NCBI GenBank assembly: GCA_002292855.1
Contig: DBBY01000031.1
Location: 1-15,042, forward strand
Origin: Flavobacteriales bacterium UBA972
Lineage (GTDB): Bacteria > Bacteroidota > Bacteroidia > Flavobacteriales > Schleiferiaceae
DNA length: 15,042 bases
Direction: 5' to 3'
A model generated the notes under the pieces. That model saw only the letters and a list, made by a program, of their open reading frames with translations. It was not told the DNA's origin and searched no databases. The translations under genes were made by a program, and so were the position numbers. The first letter of the stretch is position 1; each line of letters starts with the position of its first letter. Positions 12,500 through 15,042 of the stretch are shown in pieces.

Positions 12500-13114
12500 C
12501 TATTTAAGTGGAATTAATTGTTGCTTTTTAGCAATGGCTAATGCAACAAGTAAATTAGGTACCCAACAAAGCCAAGCAAGGTATGGGTAGAATACTTCAA
12601 AAGGGGTTCCACTAGCGAATCCTATTCCCAATCCAGTTCGCAATGTAACTGCTGCAAATGTGAGTGCAAAATTGATAACCATCCAATATTGGTGTGCTTG
12701 GAAATTTCTATTTTTTATGGAATGATATGCTTTATATCCTGTGGCTAACCAAAGTATGGCCAAAGTGAAAAATCCTGAATGCGAAATCATGCCACCAAAT
12801 GAATATTGAGACATATATAAACCTGAAAATCCTCCAACTAATACGCTTATCAGATAGATCTTGCCTAGCAATCGATGTACTTGTATCTTATTTAATCTGG
12901 ACTTTTCATTGAATTGAAAAGGTCCAATTGCTAAGGCTACAAGTGATGCGAAAATATGCAAGTAGATACCGATAGGATGTGCTTGAAAATTACTTTTCAT
13001 GCCTGGGTGAACTGCAACGCCAAGTTCAAGAAACGAATACACAACTAGGGCGTATAAGGCTACAGATGCGGATAGACTTAAAACTAGATATTTAAATATC
13101 CTGTTCATAAACAT
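12500..13114 (-). CDS. DUF2306 family membrane protein
   Basis: 204 residues (or 202 from the second Met at 13108). About six membrane helices: residues ~7-30, 50-65, 85-100, 112-128, 145-162 and 180-197. Family pattern: HPIGIYLHIFASLVALAIGPFQF (about 46-68), VHRLLGKIYL (78-87), GGMISHSGFFTLAILWLATGYKAY (106-129), the conserved HQYWMVINFALTFAAVTLRTGLG with an H--WM motif (141-163), and a C-terminal W-PN-L helix. Conserved histidines (H46, H52, H79, H111 and H141) suggest a metal or heme site by analogy with cytochrome-b-like families, but no function is established. The gene is much AT-richer than the core genes and lies right beside repeat B, as expected for acquired DNA. A 46-residue microprotein gene lies 33 nt upstream on the same strand. 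Confidence 0.85.
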   Translation of the reverse strand: MFMNRIFKYLVLSLSASVALYALVVYSFLELGVAVHPGMKSNFQAHPIGIYLHIFASLVALAIGPFQFNEKSRLNKIQVHRLLGKIYLISVLVGGFSGLYMSQYSFGGMISHSGFFTLAILWLATGYKAYHSIKNRNFQAHQYWMVINFALTFAAVTLRTGLGIGFASGTPFEVFYPYLAWLCWVPNLLVALAIAKKQQLIPLK

Positions 13115-13147
13115 ATTACTCTCAGCGAGATTATTGGATTAGAATTG

Positions 13148-13288
13148 TTACTTTTCTTTCAATGCGTCTATTATTCCTGCTTTAATATCAGTATAACTTG
13201 TCATAAGCCAAATTACTAAAACAATAAATACAATAGTTTTCCAGTGGGTTTTCACCAAAGTTTTTAGGTCAGTGAGGAATAGATTCAT
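13148..13288 (-). CDS. 46-residue single-pass membrane microprotein
   Basis: Begins MNLFLTDLKTLVKTHWKT, then one hydrophobic segment IVFIVLVIWLMT (about residues 19-30), then SYTDIKAGIIDALKEK. The segment YTDIKAGIIDA resembles short Bacteroidota membrane proteins that, as I recall, carry a Y-DIK-G--DG motif after a single helix; none has a known function. The start at 13288 is the only Met before the membrane segment. It has the low GC of the DUF2306 gene 33 nt downstream, so the two may form a small operon. Confidence 0.6.
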   Translation of the reverse strand: MNLFLTDLKTLVKTHWKTIVFIVLVIWLMTSYTDIKAGIIDALKEK

Positions 13289-13337
13289 ATCTGTGATTTT
13301 AAGTACTAGATTAAATTCATAGGGTTTGGCATCACGC

Positions 13338-13487
13338 TTACTTTTTCTTCTTCGAACTACTGGTGAGCGGCTTCTTGTGCTTAATGGCCATTTTCATCCT
13401 AAGCTTTTGACCGCCACCGAAGTTGTGCGTTTTCTTGTTTTTATCCTTTTTCTCGTGAAAGGCAGCATCTGGCTTGTCTTCGGGCAT
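13338..13487 (-). CDS. 49-residue lysine-rich basic microprotein
   Basis: Begins MPEDKPDAAFHEKKDKNK, then HNFGGGQKLRMKMAIKHKK, and ends SSSKKKK. Highly basic, no membrane segment or signal peptide. AGGAG lies right before the ATG at 13487 (one nucleotide spacing), an unusual sign of a Shine-Dalgarno site in this window. I do not recognise a family; the charge would suit RNA, DNA or ribosome binding. The codon use (AAG/AAA, GCC) looks coding, and an overlapping + strand frame of 64 codons looks less natural. A chance ORF is still possible. Confidence 0.45.
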   Translation of the reverse strand: MPEDKPDAAFHEKKDKNKKTHNFGGGQKLRMKMAIKHKKPLTSSSKKKK

Positions 13488-13538
13488 ACTCCTGATTGTT
13501 GGGCGATAGCACGAAAGTAAACCACAAATCGAGTGGAC

Positions 13539-14837
13539 CTACTCCCTCTTTGCCCTGAGTACTACCGCACCAGCGTTCGCCGAATCCAATTCAATCCGAT
13601 TCGCATGCTCGCGCTCGTTCGCTAAATCCACCTCCCAACGGTAATGCCGCATCGCATACGCAGCCAGCTCGTGATTCAACCTCAATTGCGGAACTGCATT
13701 GAACGCCGACCTCGGCGCAAACTCCTCCTTGAACATCGCTAGCGAAGCCCTAAGCTCCGCATCCCGCTCCACAAGCCGCCACGGCAATGAACTCAATCCC
13801 ACCAGCGCCCACGCCGCGACAGCCATAGCAAACCTTGGCCTCCGCAGCACCTTGGTTCCGACCAGCGCATTCCCTAGCCCTAAAGCGACAAACCCCAGCG
13901 AAGTAATCAAGTAGAAATCTCGCTGCTCCTGCGTCACCATTAACGGAAGCGATGCGCATAAGCCCAAAGCAAGCATAGCCAGAACCCGGCGGTCGAGCGA
14001 AGCTCGCAGTGAATCAAACCGAATCCACGCCACCGCCAACGAAGCACCAAGCAGCACCGCCCATTGCCCCAGCGTCGGCCCCAGCAACCACAACCGATCC
14101 GCAGTAGTCACCGCGCGCGCTTCGGTAAACGTCCGAACCAATCGATTGCCCGCGTTCCGAAGAATTGCCTCCCGCGCATCGTCCCACAACCATAGTCCAA
14201 ACGCCGTAACGAGCACCGTCACCAGAACGACCCCGAACCTACGGGCCGACTCACCACGCGAAAGCAATCCCAAGCCGCCAACCAAGGGCAGCCAAACCAA
14301 CGGAAACAATCCCTGCGGACCCTTAAATAACGCCGCAGAAACCGTCAGCAATCCACCCATCCAAACCCATCGGGAGTGAGACATCGCGACCACCGCCCAA
14401 ACTGTAAACGGAGCCATCCACATTTCTTGCACATGGTTGCCCATGCCCCAGCCCACCAGCGGAGCCGAGCTCCACACCGCAACAATCCATAATGCTGAAT
14501 CGCTACCCCGTTCAGGCCATAAACGACGCTGCAGGGAGGCAATTCCCGCGGCGGTCGCAATCCACGCGAGGGCCATAAAAACGCGTTCAGTCCAAACGCT
14601 TCCGCCCAAAACTCGAAAAAAAAGCGATTCCATGCCCGTAAACATCGGCAACTGCTCCGAATACGGAACCATGGACGAAGGTTGGTACACCGGCGCCCAA
14701 AAGGTCCCTAAGCCATCCGCTAAATTTTGTGCGACGGCCGCATAAATCTGGCCGTCCATGAACATGCCCTCTTGGAGCCAGTACGGAGCCACGAACCACA
14801 GCAGCACGGCGCCCAGCGCTAGTAGCGCCGACCTCAT
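13539..14837 (-). CDS. Multi-pass membrane protein, GT-C glycosyltransferase (PMT/ArnT-like) candidate
   Basis: 432 residues with about nine to ten hydrophobic segments, from residues ~3-20 to ~340-358, and a hydrophilic C-terminal ~75 residues. The first loop after helix 1 reads MFMDGQIYAAVAQNLADGLGTFWAPVY (25-51), which matches the GT-C layout: an Asp shortly after helix 1 (D28), then Y--AVAQNLA-G and an FW/P-Y stretch. Such enzymes transfer sugars from polyprenyl-phosphate donors at the outer face of the inner membrane. Acceptor and donor are unknown. Another loop has FTEARAVTTADRLW. GC content is high. The start overlaps the preceding short gene by 4 nt (ATGA), so the two are likely translated together. 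Confidence 0.7.
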   Translation of the reverse strand: MRSALLALGAVLLWFVAPYWLQEGMFMDGQIYAAVAQNLADGLGTFWAPVYQPSSMVPYSEQLPMFTGMESLFFRVLGGSVWTERVFMALAWIATAAGIASLQRRLWPERGSDSALWIVAVWSSAPLVGWGMGNHVQEMWMAPFTVWAVVAMSHSRWVWMGGLLTVSAALFKGPQGLFPLVWLPLVGGLGLLSRGESARRFGVVLVTVLVTAFGLWLWDDAREAILRNAGNRLVRTFTEARAVTTADRLWLLGPTLGQWAVLLGASLAVAWIRFDSLRASLDRRVLAMLALGLCASLPLMVTQEQRDFYLITSLGFVALGLGNALVGTKVLRRPRFAMAVAAWALVGLSSLPWRLVERDAELRASLAMFKEEFAPRSAFNAVPQLRLNHELAAYAMRHYRWEVDLANEREHANRIELDSANAGAVVLRAKRE

Positions 14838-15042
14838 CGGCGAGGTCGCTCACCGCGGTAGCCTGGTCCCGGCTGGTGAAAATCATTGGGTCGAGGACCC
14901 TCTACCCGAGCAGTTGGGTCGCCATCGCTGTCTTTGACTGCATCGAGCAGCTGCGCTACCTCTGAATCCGTGAGTTCACGCCAGGCACCCGTCGGCAATC
15001 CTTTGTCGGTGAGGTGCATGATGCGCTTGCGCTCCAAAATCG
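14834..15042 (-). CDS. Unknown protein, open at the right window edge
   Basis: The frame is open to the edge. A possible complete form starts at ATG 15019 (MHLTDKGLPTGAWRELTDSE, 61 residues); otherwise this is the C-terminal end of a longer protein. The middle has a helical acidic segment (ELTDSEVAQLLDAVKDSDGD) and the last 30 residues are Pro/Gly/Arg-rich (VEGPRPNDFHQPGPGYRGERPRR), probably disordered. I do not recognise a family. It overlaps the downstream membrane glycosyltransferase candidate by 4 nt and so is presumably part of the same operon. Confidence 0.5.
   Translation of the reverse strand, partial: ILERKRIMHLTDKGLPTGAWRELTDSEVAQLLDAVKDSDGDPTARVEGPRPNDFHQPGPGYRGERPRR

Noticed and set aside
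13326..13520. A 64-codon + strand frame
   Set aside because: It overlaps the basic microprotein frame on the minus strand, which has a better start context and a more natural composition.

Overview
The window is a chromosomal stretch of a member of the Bacteroidota, most likely of the Flavobacteriales. The evidence is the gene set (DUF493, an AAA_28 ATPase, a short RecQ with its zinc cysteines at the C-terminus, an HU protein, a START-like protein), a type IX secretion C-terminal domain, promoter elements of the Bacteroidota TAnnTTTG type, and a general lack of strong Shine-Dalgarno sequences. Most of it is GC-moderate housekeeping DNA. The part after the tRNA gene is a mosaic of accessory DNA.

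Layout. 1-4402 (mostly +): the 3' end of a ClpC/ClpB-type gene, DUF493 (-), and a + strand series of AAA_28 ATPase, recQ, fmt and HU, closed by an intrinsic terminator. 4420-6062 (-): a Gfo/Idh/MocA dehydrogenase behind pdxH, overlapping by 4 nt. 6084-6626 (+): a YqgE/AlgH protein. 6614-10167 (-): a class IV PLP aminotransferase behind sucD, then an operon of a START-like protein, a PAP2 phosphatase and fabG. 10423-10496 (+): a tRNA with anticodon CAT and its own promoter. 10498-12443: a tRNA-linked repeat region. 12500-13487 (-): a DUF2306 membrane protein and two microproteins. 13539-15042 (-): a GT-C-type multi-pass membrane protein and the end of an unknown gene.

The most unusual part is 10498-12443. 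It holds two copies of an approximately 187-nt structured repeat (10498-10684 and 12258-12443) and the first ~111 nt of a third (10685-10795). The arms have different sequences in each copy but keep complementary partners: a long closing stem, a terminator hairpin, a T-rich/A-rich stem around a TTTCATTT core, and a hairpin with a GAA loop. Both full copies end in a 54-nt tail, 51/54 identical between them, whose last 18 nt are identical to the 3' end of the tRNA. These tRNA-end copies split the DNA downstream of the tRNA into a 187-bp and a 1759-bp segment. The longer one carries a secreted type IX cargo protein and a transposase-like HTH protein that ends in a type IX-like tail. This looks like an undescribed family of tRNA-derived or tRNA-targeting non-autonomous elements. 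No recombinase gene is present in the window, so how they moved is inference.

The housekeeping genes cover proteostasis (ClpC), DNA repair (RecQ), initiator-tRNA formylation (Fmt), nucleoid structure (HU), PLP supply (PdxH), the TCA cycle (SucD), fatty-acid synthesis (FabG) and envelope lipid metabolism (PAP2). They do not form one pathway.
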